Below are positions 56,963 through 64,000 of a stretch of DNA of 64,000 nucleotides, piece after piece. Where the stretch lies: NCBI GenBank assembly GCA_034411135.1, contig DAOUMN010000051.1, forward strand, positions 1 to 64,000, read 5' to 3'. Under the pieces are notes generated by a model that saw only the letters and a program-made list of their open reading frames with translations, did no database searches and was not told the origin of the DNA. The first letter of the stretch is position 1. Each line of letters starts with the position of its first letter. This DNA comes from Bellilinea sp034411135. Its GTDB lineage: Bacteria; Chloroflexota; Anaerolineae; Anaerolineales; Anaerolineaceae. The position numbers and the translations under genes are program-made.

Positions 56963-59782
56963 CTAGATAGGGTTTATTTCTTTTAGGGTGAGGAGGATCT
57001 TTTCTTGATCGATGGGAATGCGGTCGATGCGCACACCCACGGCGTTGTACACGGCATTGGTGATGGCGGGGATAGTTGGGATGAGGACAATTTCACCCAC
57101 TCCTTTGGCGCCAAACGGACCTTCGGCAACTGGGTGTTCAACGACGATGGGAATGATTTCAGGGGTAAAGGTAATAGATGGCATGCGATAACGCGCCAGC
57201 CGGTCGGTGATGACCCGCCCTTCCTCGACAATGAAATTTTCCGTTAATGCATGACCAATGCCCATAATGGCGCCGCCCTCGATCTGTCCCCTCAGCCCAA
57301 GTGGATTGATCGCTGTTCCAACATCGTTGGCAATGATCAGACGAAGCACCTTCACCTCACCAGTCAGAGTGTTCACCTCCACCTCAGCGGCTTGCGCCGC
57401 AAACGAAAATGCAAAATGCATGTCTCCACCCTGACCCAAGGGGCGCGTGGCTGGCGCCCAATAGGTGTAGGAAGCCAACGGCTGCCTCCCATGGGTAATC
57501 AATTCCTCCGCCAATTGGGCAAGGCTGACTTTGTTCCCGTTCACCTGCACCAAGCCTTCGATGAAGCGTACCTCTTGCGGCGGGATATCGAATTTTTCAG
57601 CCACTTCACTGGTTAATAACTGCCGCAATGCCCGGGCTGCGTGGCGGACGGCATTACCGGTAACAAAGGTCTGGCGGGATGCGGTGGTAGGTCCCCCGTC
57701 CGGAGTGAGATCGGTATCCATCAACAGCACATCCACCCGTTGCGGAGACTGGTTAAGTTCCTCGGCAGCGATCAGTTGTAAGACGGTGGGCAAGCCCTGT
57801 CCCAATTCAGCAGACGAGGAGCGTACCTGGAAGGTGCCATCACGACGCAGTTCCACCTCGGCACCGGCTTTATCCGGAGCTCCACCACCCAAACCCGTAT
57901 TTTTATAACCAACCGCAAAACCCCATGCGCGAATGAGGTGCGGCGCGTTGTCTGCAGGACGCGGTTCAAAGGGTTTTTCCCCGCTCAAGCGGCGCATTTC
58001 CTGGTCAACCCGGTCGATACACTCCATCAACCCGACGCTTTCGCGCAAGGTCTGACCGGTGTTGGTCACACTGCCAACCTTGAGTGCATTGATACGACGC
58101 AGTTCAACCGGGTCGATTTGCAGTTTATCCGCCAGGGTGTCCATCAAAGATTCAACCGCGAAGGCGGATTGCATCACTCCAAATCCACGGAAGGCGCCGG
58201 CAGGTGGGTTGTTGGTGTACATTGCATAACAATCCGCTTTGACGTGCGGAATTTCATAAGGTCCGGATGAATGGGTAGTAGCGCGGGTCATCACTTTCTC
58301 GCCCAGAGAAGCATACGCACCTGTATCCCCGTAGAGTTCGGTTTCGACGGCGGTCAAACGCCCGTCCATTTTCGCGCCAATTTTGACCCGAATCTGGGTG
58401 GCGTGGCGCTTGGGGTGGGTAAGCAGGGATTCCTGGCGATCGTACAGTAATTTAACCGGTCTGCCTGTCGCGTTGGCGAGCAAAGCAGCGTGGATCTGCC
58501 CGGCAATGTCCTCCTTGCCACCAAAGCCGCCGCCGATCAATTGCCCAATGATGTGGACACGCTCTTCCGGGACGCCCAACGCACGGGCAACCTGGTTGCG
58601 ATCGGAATAGGGAATTTGCGAACCAACGTAAATTTCTATCCGACCTTCAGGTGTAGGACGAGCAATACTGCATTCGGGTTCCATGAAGGCGTGATCGTGC
58701 ATGGGGGTGTGGTAGGTGTGCTCCAGGATGATATCCGCTTCTGCAAAGCCTTGCTCCATATCCCCTTTGCGTACCTTGATGTGCTTAAGCAAATTGCCTT
58801 TTGGGTGAATCGAGTCGGCATCGGGACTGGCAGCTTTGACTGGGTCAGCAATGACCGGCAGTGATTCGTAGTGAGCCTCAATTAAATCCAATGCCTGGGA
58901 AGCAATTTCGCGGCTTTCTGCGGCAACAATTGCCACCGCATCGCCTACAGTTCTCACTCGCTCACCAATTCCGACCAGGCTGGGCCAATCGGGAACAACT
59001 AACCCATGGTTGTGTTCGCCAGGGATATCTTCGGCGGTCAACACCGCAGCCACTCCGGGAAGGCTGCGGGCTTTGCTTACGTCCAGGTGTGTCAGAATCG
59101 CTGACGGAATACCGGCTCGTTTGACACGGGCATGCAGCATATTCTCGAACATGATGTCATCGGTATAGATTGCCTTGCCGGTGACCTTGGCGACAGCGTC
59201 CAGGCGTGGATGCAACGTGCCGACAGAATTTTGTGCCCGCGTGGATGGGGGTATATCGGGTGGTGCGATTGGCTGACCGGTGCGCAGTGTATTGGCGGCG
59301 GCATGTATGGCGTTGAGTATGCTTGGATAACCTGCACAGCGGCAGAGGGTATCCTTTAGAGCGTACTTGATTTCTTCATCATCTGGATTTGGATTGCGTT
59401 GCAGCAAGGCATACGAGGTCATAATTTGACCGGGGATACAAAAACCGCATTGAACTGCACCATGTTCAATAAAGGCTTCCTGCAAGGGGTGCAAGGGAAT
59501 TTGATCGCCGTCCACTGCCGGGGTATGGTGGATATCCGCCAAACCTTCGATGGTTAGAATAACCGCCCCGTTGGCTTTTGCTGCAGGAAACGAGCAGGAT
59601 AAAATCGGTTCGCCGTTAAGGATGACCGTACAGGCGCCGCATTCTGCTTCGCTGCAAGCGACTTTTGTCCCAGTGAGGTGCAGTCGGTAGCGTAACAGGT
59701 CGGAAAGCATTTCACCGGGTTTTTCCGCTAACCTGTACTCCTGTCCGTTAACGGTCAGTTGGATTATCCGTTGCGCGTTCAT
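56963..59782 (-). CDS. Xanthine dehydrogenase-family protein: 2Fe-2S plus molybdenum subunits fused
   Basis: A 939-residue fusion. Residues 1 to about 160 are the two-cluster iron-sulfur subunit: plant-type 2Fe-2S CSEAECGACTVILNG and the second cluster QCGFCIPGQIM with CRCAGYPSI. From about 190 on follows the molybdopterin subunit: a/b hammerhead, IGGGFGGKEDIAGQIHAALLA, PAGAFRGFGVMQ, LGQGLPTVLQ and the catalytic Glu region PFGAKGVGEIVLIPTI. It hydroxylates a purine or other N-heterocycle with water as oxygen source. The FAD subunit is the upstream gene, overlapping by four bases. In many bacteria the two parts are separate genes, so the fusion is worth noting; substrate is not certain. Confidence 0.9.
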   Translation of the reverse strand: MNAQRIIQLTVNGQEYRLAEKPGEMLSDLLRYRLHLTGTKVACSEAECGACTVILNGEPILSCSFPAAKANGAVILTIEGLADIHHTPAVDGDQIPLHPLQEAFIEHGAVQCGFCIPGQIMTSYALLQRNPNPDDEEIKYALKDTLCRCAGYPSILNAIHAAANTLRTGQPIAPPDIPPSTRAQNSVGTLHPRLDAVAKVTGKAIYTDDIMFENMLHARVKRAGIPSAILTHLDVSKARSLPGVAAVLTAEDIPGEHNHGLVVPDWPSLVGIGERVRTVGDAVAIVAAESREIASQALDLIEAHYESLPVIADPVKAASPDADSIHPKGNLLKHIKVRKGDMEQGFAEADIILEHTYHTPMHDHAFMEPECSIARPTPEGRIEIYVGSQIPYSDRNQVARALGVPEERVHIIGQLIGGGFGGKEDIAGQIHAALLANATGRPVKLLYDRQESLLTHPKRHATQIRVKIGAKMDGRLTAVETELYGDTGAYASLGEKVMTRATTHSSGPYEIPHVKADCYAMYTNNPPAGAFRGFGVMQSAFAVESLMDTLADKLQIDPVELRRINALKVGSVTNTGQTLRESVGLMECIDRVDQEMRRLSGEKPFEPRPADNAPHLIRAWGFAVGYKNTGLGGGAPDKAGAEVELRRDGTFQVRSSSAELGQGLPTVLQLIAAEELNQSPQRVDVLLMDTDLTPDGGPTTASRQTFVTGNAVRHAARALRQLLTSEVAEKFDIPPQEVRFIEGLVQVNGNKVSLAQLAEELITHGRQPLASYTYWAPATRPLGQGGDMHFAFSFAAQAAEVEVNTLTGEVKVLRLIIANDVGTAINPLGLRGQIEGGAIMGIGHALTENFIVEEGRVITDRLARYRMPSITFTPEIIPIVVEHPVAEGPFGAKGVGEIVLIPTIPAITNAVYNAVGVRIDRIPIDQEKILLTLKEINPI

Positions 59783-60666
59783 ACTACCTCCAATTCGAGC
59801 GTCCTTTGCCAGGCTTTACCGATAACTTCTTCCAACAGTACTTCACTGAGATGATGTCGATAGGTGGATGTCGCACGCATCGCGCTGGTGCGGAAGCGAA
59901 TCGATTCGTGCACGACCTCCTTGCCGCGCTGGAGTATTGCTTTGCTGGGCGAATTTCCGCGGAATACATCCTCCACGTGGGTGGCTCGCGAAGGCACCGG
60001 TCCAGAAGGTCCATAGACAATGCGAATATCCTTGATGAGGTCGTGTTCGCGCTCCATCCAGACCGCCATGTTGAGGATCGGCAATGCAACCCCCTGGGGG
60101 CGCATTACCCGGCTGAATGCCGAGGATTGTCCTGGTTGACGCAGTGGTATATAAAAACCAACCAGGATTTCTTTCTGCGGGTCGAGACTGGATTGTCCTG
60201 GTCCCTTGAATAATGAGGCAATTGGCTGCGTCCGCAGCCCCTCTGGGCTGGCAATTTCAACGATCGCGTCGAAGGCGAACAGCGAAATCATCCCATCCGC
60301 TGCGGGCAGGGCATGGGCTACATTCCCGCCAAGTGTAGCTGTATTGCGCACTTGCGGTCCACCGATCAAACCGCAAGCTTCGGATACAGCTTTGGCATGC
60401 TGTTGAACCAGCAGCGATTCGGTGATAACTTTCACCGGCACAGCTGCACCAATAAAAAACGAATCCCCGCGGGTTTCCAGGCAAAGTAATTCGGGGATTC
60501 GGGTAACGTCAACCAGGGTGTGAATCGAAGCGTGGTGTCCTTGTTGGATTTCGAGCAACAGGTCGGTTCCTCCTCCAATTGGGCAGGCAGAACCGGGTGC
60601 GCTAATCAAGGCGTGTATGGCTTCATCGATTGAATTTGGAATGATATAGTTTTGCCAGGTGGACAT
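59779..60666 (-). CDS. Xanthine dehydrogenase-family FAD-binding subunit
   Basis: A 295-residue PCMH-type flavoprotein. The FAD motif is CPIGGGTDLLLEIQQG, with the second binding segment GGPQVRNTATLGGNVAHALPAAD. The C-terminal CO-dehydrogenase flavoprotein-like part follows. It passes electrons from the iron-sulfur/molybdenum protein to NAD or another acceptor. The ATG at 60666 is chosen, with AAGGAG at about 12 bases; a GTG at 60714 upstream is possible. Its gene overlaps the fused subunit start by four bases (ATGA). Confidence 0.88.
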   Translation of the reverse strand: MSTWQNYIIPNSIDEAIHALISAPGSACPIGGGTDLLLEIQQGHHASIHTLVDVTRIPELLCLETRGDSFFIGAAVPVKVITESLLVQQHAKAVSEACGLIGGPQVRNTATLGGNVAHALPAADGMISLFAFDAIVEIASPEGLRTQPIASLFKGPGQSSLDPQKEILVGFYIPLRQPGQSSAFSRVMRPQGVALPILNMAVWMEREHDLIKDIRIVYGPSGPVPSRATHVEDVFRGNSPSKAILQRGKEVVHESIRFRTSAMRATSTYRHHLSEVLLEEVIGKAWQRTLELEVV

Positions 60667-60702
60667 GGGATCGGTGGACTCCTTCTCAAAGGCGGCACTT
60701 TT

Positions 60703-60744
60703 CGACGGACTCACGGGTCCGACGCCGGTCCGGCAGGCAGCCGG
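60703..60744 (-). promoter_or_regulatory. GC-rich hairpins in the leader of the xdh genes
   Basis: Between the transporter ATPase gene and the FAD subunit gene are two hairpins: CCGGC/GCCGG (60730-60744) and an 8-bp stem with one mismatch (60703-60710 with 60717-60724). Neither has a T-run, so they are not terminators. They may be part of a folded leader or a processing site; no known riboswitch consensus is recognised. Confidence 0.35.
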
Positions 60745-60792
60745 TTCCGACCACCGATTCTCAATCTTATTTTACGATATTTTGCGTCGAAT

Positions 60793-62379
60793 TTATCCCT
60801 TCATTTCGGATGAATCACTTTCAACTGGAGTTACTTCACCCGATTCGTGTACGCCAGCCATCATCAAGCCAAGTTGTTCGGTTGTGGCTGTTTTTCCGTC
60901 CACGATTCCGACAATTTCACCTTCGTAAATAACTGCAATCCGGTCAGATAATGCGCGGATTTCATCCAGGTCTTCCGAAATGAGCAGAGTCGCAGTACCC
61001 GTTGAACGTTGTTCAAGCAGCCGCTGGTGGATATATTCGGAAGCGCCGATATCCACTCCGCGGGTTGGTTGGGACGCGATCAATACTTTCGGTTGGCGCG
61101 ATAATTCACGGGCGAGGATCATTTTCTGGATATTGCCGCCCGAAAGGTTTTTGATGGGTGTATCAAGACTGGGTGTTTTTACGTTGAATTCTTGAATCAA
61201 CCTTCCTGAAACCTGTTGGATTTTACGAAAGTCAAGGAACGTGCGTTTTGAAAAGGGTGGCTTGGTGTGGTCTTCAAGAATGAAGTTGTCCGCCACCGAA
61301 AATTCTTTGATGGCACCTTCTTTCATGCGTTCTTCCGGGATGTAAGATTGGCCAGCAGCGATCCGTGCAGCGGGGGAGGCATGGGTTACATCCACTCCGT
61401 TGAGAAGTACCCTGCCCGACTTAATCGGACGCAGTCCGCCGAGTGACTCGGCAAGTTCCCGTTGTCCGTTACCCGATACTCCCGCCAATCCAAGAATTTC
61501 ACCGGCATGAACTTCAAGTGATACACCGCGCAAGGCGTCATTCCCGCGATCGCCACGTACATAAAGATTATCAATTTTCAAGAGCGCATCGCCGGCATCC
61601 ATTGCCTGCTTGTCATATTGCAGGATAACCGGACGTCCGACCATCATCTGTGCCAGTTCAGTTTTTGTTGCGCCAGCTGTTGGGCGCGTACCAACCACTT
61701 TCCCGTCCCGAAGAACGGTCACCCGTTGACTGATGGCCAGCACTTCGTGTAATTTGTGGGAAATGAAAACCAGCGCATGACCTTCCTGAGCCATCTGGCG
61801 CAGCGTGACGAATAGATCGTCCACTTCTTGAGGAGTCAACACTGCTGTAGGTTCGTCCAGTACCAGCAAGGCAGCACCGCGGTACAACGCTTTGAGAATC
61901 TCCACCCGTTGTTGTTCACCCACTGCCAGTTGCCATATATAGGCGTCCGGATCGATTTTGAGGTTGTACTGTTTGCACAACAGCTGGATACGTTCCTTAA
62001 CCTTGTCCAGGTCGAGCAGGATACCGCGTGAGGAAGGCAGACCCAGGGCGACGTTTTCGACCACTGTTAAGTCGGGCACGAGCATAAAATGCTGGTGAAT
62101 CATGCCGATCCCGGAGGCAATGGAATCTTTGGGCGAATTGAAACGAACTTCTTTGCCGTTGATTAAGATGGTGCCTTCGTCCGGGTGATATAAACCGTAT
62201 AATTGACGCACCAAGGTACTTTTGCCAGCTCCATTTTCTCCTAGCAGGGCGTGGATTTCACCCGCTTTGACATCAAAGTCCACATGGTCATTTGCCAATA
62301 CGCCTGGGAAGCGCTTGACAATGCCAACCATGCGCATCTCTTCAATTTTTTTATGTCCGGTGGGTAAAAGATCGCTCAT
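60793..62379 (-). CDS. ABC transporter ATP-binding protein (nucleoside/BMP-type, duplicated cassette)
   Basis: A 528-residue protein with two ABC cassettes in tandem. The first has Walker A GENGAGKST and LLVLDEPTAVLTPQE. The second has GVSGNGQRELAE, LSGGNIQKMILARE and QPTRGVDIGASEY. This is the layout of MglA/RbsA-like and NupO-type ATPases that power simple sugar or nucleoside uptake. It follows the BMP-type binding protein gene through an intergenic hairpin. The ATG at 62379 begins MSDLLPTGH; the Met-Arg-Met near residue 15 is an alternative. Confidence 0.9.
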   Translation of the reverse strand: MSDLLPTGHKKIEEMRMVGIVKRFPGVLANDHVDFDVKAGEIHALLGENGAGKSTLVRQLYGLYHPDEGTILINGKEVRFNSPKDSIASGIGMIHQHFMLVPDLTVVENVALGLPSSRGILLDLDKVKERIQLLCKQYNLKIDPDAYIWQLAVGEQQRVEILKALYRGAALLVLDEPTAVLTPQEVDDLFVTLRQMAQEGHALVFISHKLHEVLAISQRVTVLRDGKVVGTRPTAGATKTELAQMMVGRPVILQYDKQAMDAGDALLKIDNLYVRGDRGNDALRGVSLEVHAGEILGLAGVSGNGQRELAESLGGLRPIKSGRVLLNGVDVTHASPAARIAAGQSYIPEERMKEGAIKEFSVADNFILEDHTKPPFSKRTFLDFRKIQQVSGRLIQEFNVKTPSLDTPIKNLSGGNIQKMILARELSRQPKVLIASQPTRGVDIGASEYIHQRLLEQRSTGTATLLISEDLDEIRALSDRIAVIYEGEIVGIVDGKTATTEQLGLMMAGVHESGEVTPVESDSSEMKG

Positions 62380-62402
62380 AAGGTTTCCCGAAATACAGGG
62401 TT

Positions 62403-62431
62403 GGGTGACCACCACGGATTGGTGGTCACCC
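62403..62431 (-). repeat. Strong intergenic stem-loop between binding protein and ATPase genes
   Basis: An 11-bp perfect inverted repeat GGGTGACCACC / GGTGGTCACCC (62403-62413 with 62421-62431) with a 7-base loop. On the minus strand no T-run follows, so it is unlikely to stop transcription fully. Such hairpins often protect the binding-protein part of an ABC operon mRNA and raise its level relative to the ATPase. Confidence 0.7.
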
Positions 62432-62447
62432 ATTGATTGGTTTGGGA

Positions 62448-63476
62448 TTACTCTTTCGGTCCGACCAGTGGATCGATGGTGTTGTTCTTGATGCCATCCA
62501 CGGCTGCTTGTGCAGCGGCTTTGATATCATCGGGAACGGTGACTTTATCGTTGTATTTCAAAATCAGACCGCCATTTTTGAAGGTAAGGGTGTAGGATTT
62601 TCCGCCCAATACACCAGCACGCACCGATTTGACCATGTCGCGGATGACAATTGTCCAGTCGAAAACTTGTGTAGCAACAACGGTTTCCGGACCCACCGGG
62701 GTTTGTTCCCATTGGGTGCCAAACCAGTAAGCGCCTTTATCCTTTGCGACGCCAATTGCACCCACCACCGATTGGGAAGAACCGGTGAGCATATCCGCTC
62801 CGGCAGCGATTTGTGTTTCGGCAGCGGAAGCCATCAACGAGACATCCGAGAAGGAACCGGTGAAGGTAACGTTAACCTGGATGTCCGGTTTGGTGTTCTT
62901 CGCGCCAGCCACAAAGCCATCCACAAACAGTTTCGCATCACCGGCATTGACTGGTCCACAGACACCCAGGATACCGGATTTGCTCATCAGCGCGGCGATT
63001 GTGCCAAGAACGTATCCACCTTCCTGAGATTCTGCCTGGTAGGCATACACATTGGTAACACCTTCAGCCTGAAAGGTATCCAGCGAGGTGCCCCAGGCGA
63101 ACGCGGTTTCAGGGAAATCGGGGGCGATTTGCGAAAGCGAGGTGCCGTATTGAGAACCATGGGCAATAACTAAATCGAAATCCTGGGATGCATAATCGCG
63201 GATTGCTGCAGCAGCATCCGGAACATTGAACATGCCCTCAGAATATGCGATTTCAAACTTGGAGGTCCCGCCCTCCTCCGCCTGAATTTTGAGAAGCGCT
63301 TCGTAGAATGATTGGCTGAATGCCAGATCGGTAATGGTACTGGGCATGACCACCGCAACACGGAAGGGCTTTTCCGCGGCTGGCGGTTGGGTTGGAGCGG
63401 GGGGTTGCGCACACGCGCTCAATAGCAGTGAAACCAGTGCGATCAGCAAAGCAATCCGTACAACCAACTTTTTCAT
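62448..63476 (-). CDS. BMP-family ABC transporter substrate-binding lipoprotein
   Basis: A 342-residue lipoprotein. The signal is MKKLVVRIALLIALVSLLLSAC with the lipobox Cys at residue 22, then a Pro/Thr-rich linker. The BMP/Med-type fold has VAVVMPSTITDLAFSQSFYEALLKIQ and SEGMFNVPDAAAAIRDYASQDFDLVIAHGSQYG. This family binds nucleosides (PnrA) or simple sugars and delivers them to the permease pair. It precedes the ATPase gene. The start has GGAGGAG close ahead. Confidence 0.92.
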   Translation of the reverse strand: MKKLVVRIALLIALVSLLLSACAQPPAPTQPPAAEKPFRVAVVMPSTITDLAFSQSFYEALLKIQAEEGGTSKFEIAYSEGMFNVPDAAAAIRDYASQDFDLVIAHGSQYGTSLSQIAPDFPETAFAWGTSLDTFQAEGVTNVYAYQAESQEGGYVLGTIAALMSKSGILGVCGPVNAGDAKLFVDGFVAGAKNTKPDIQVNVTFTGSFSDVSLMASAAETQIAAGADMLTGSSQSVVGAIGVAKDKGAYWFGTQWEQTPVGPETVVATQVFDWTIVIRDMVKSVRAGVLGGKSYTLTFKNGGLILKYNDKVTVPDDIKAAAQAAVDGIKNNTIDPLVGPKE

Positions 63477-63595
63477 TTTACTCCTCCTGAAACTAAAAGG
63501 GATCGGAATTGGAAACCAGAATATCGAGATAGATCAGTTATTGGTAATTGTTGTCACCTCCTCAAAATCAGACTTTTCGGGGTTCGGGAAGCTGA
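63477..63595 (-). other. Intergenic gap before the BMP-family binding-protein gene
   Basis: 119 bases without a gene between the permease stop and the binding-protein ATG. It contains the ribosome binding site of the latter and no clear hairpin or consensus promoter that I could identify. Confidence 0.5.
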
Positions 63596-64000
63596 TTAAC
63601 TTTCCCCTCTTTCGAAGGGTTTGGTCAGCGCCTGGGGCTGCCGGGCACGCCGCCCTGACAACGTCAGCGCAAAAATGGTGAGAATATAGGGCATCATCAC
63701 TGCAACGTCATAAGGAATATTGATGCCTTTGACTTGCACCCATAGCTGAAGAGCATTTACGAAACTAAACAATAATGCGCCAGCCATTACTCCGACTGGA
63801 CGCCAGGAACCAAAATAGACCAGGGCTACGGCAATGAAACCCATACCGCTGGTCATGTTTTCTTGAAACAGATTGATCAATGCCAGTGATAGGGACGCGC
63901 CAGCAATGCCAGCCATTATCCCGCCGAGGCACACAGTGGTATAGCGGATAAGGGTAACATTGACACCGAGTGTATCGGCTGCCTGCGGATTTTGTCCGAC
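63596..64000 (-). CDS. ABC transporter permease (nucleoside/BMP-type), C-terminal part
   Basis: An incomplete permease running off the right edge; 134 codons are visible. The first visible residues are VGQNPQAADTLGVNVTLIRY, the conserved cytosolic segment of the BPD_transp_2 family, followed by membrane helices (VCLGGIMAGIAGASLSLAL, GFIAVALVYFGSWRPVGVMAGALLFSFV and others) and the basic tail. The apparent internal Met start at 63934 is not the real start because the frame is open upstream to the edge. It belongs with the binding protein and ATPase genes downstream. Confidence 0.9.
   Translation of the reverse strand, partial: VGQNPQAADTLGVNVTLIRYTTVCLGGIMAGIAGASLSLALINLFQENMTSGMGFIAVALVYFGSWRPVGVMAGALLFSFVNALQLWVQVKGINIPYDVAVMMPYILTIFALTLSGRRARQPQALTKPFERGES

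Noticed and set aside
60703..60760. Self-cleaving ribozyme (hammerhead or HDV-like) in the xdh leader
   Set aside because: The GTCCGTCGAAAA run recalled a hammerhead core, but the CUGAUGA part and the needed stems are absent; no HDV-type nested P1/P2 could be built.
62403..62431. Terminator between the BMP-family lipoprotein and ATPase genes
   Set aside because: The stem is strong but no T-run follows on the coding strand.
1..64000. Recent mobile or horizontally acquired island
   Set aside because: No integrase, transposase, phage gene, direct repeat flank or abrupt change in base or codon use was noticed, even around the sigma-54 module.

Overview
The window reads as a contiguous piece of chromosome of about 50-55 percent G+C from a bacterium most like the Chloroflexota, probably class Anaerolineae. 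This is an inference from gene content and style: an ADP-forming acyl-CoA synthetase, two-gene GcvP, SDR-type threonine dehydrogenase, several proteins of no recognised family, a tRNA without encoded CCA, and frequent GTG/TTG starts. I see no rRNA, CRISPR array, insertion sequence or integrase. The window cuts rlmN at the left edge and an ABC permease at the right edge.

Left part (1-15.3 kb): minus-strand housekeeping genes (rlmN, a NagD-like HAD phosphatase, clpP, trigger factor, tRNA-Leu(UAG)), then ADP-forming acyl-CoA synthetase behind a folded leader, a D-2-hydroxyacid dehydrogenase overlapping htpG, an unknown gene with SDR-type threonine dehydrogenase, a GPH-type transporter, secDF and rpmF. 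A minus-strand operon (21.4 down to 15.1 kb) follows: trmFO, an M28 peptidase, a soluble histidine kinase, an aminotransferase, hflX and a small membrane protein.

Centre (21.4-34.6 kb), the most notable region: a self-contained sigma-54 module. A -24/-12 promoter, overlapped by a possible sigma-70 promoter, precedes rpoN, whose product carries an extra CX2C-X9-CX2C knuckle. Next come a PAS-GAF-PAS histidine kinase and an NtrC-like AAA+ regulator with no C-terminal DNA-binding domain and a GAFTSA instead of GAFTGA loop. Six bases after its stop lies a second near-perfect -24/-12 promoter. It drives a 109-residue membrane protein, an 1814-residue TPR-rich protein and a 902-residue clan-CD (gingipain/caspase-like) protease with a visible His622/Cys669 dyad. 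I read this as a dedicated sensor, sigma factor and caspase-like effector circuit. Its function is unknown to me.

Right part (34.7-64 kb): alaS, a metallophosphoesterase, a PfpI/DJ-1 protein, gcvH-gcvPA-gcvPB under a tandem glycine riboswitch, a radical SAM DNA-repair-like protein, a methyltransferase, a SpoIIE-type phosphatase, a GT-B glycosyltransferase-like protein, an IMPACT-family protein, a fatty acid hydroxylase-superfamily protein, gpmA, a TspO-like protein and a YdcF-like protein. Two minus-strand groups close the window. One is an S9 peptidase, adenosine deaminase and lycopene cyclase run, in which the cyclase has lost its ATG. The other is a BMP-type nucleoside ABC transporter followed by xanthine-dehydrogenase-type genes. 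Together with adenosine deaminase these suggest uptake and breakdown of purine nucleosides.
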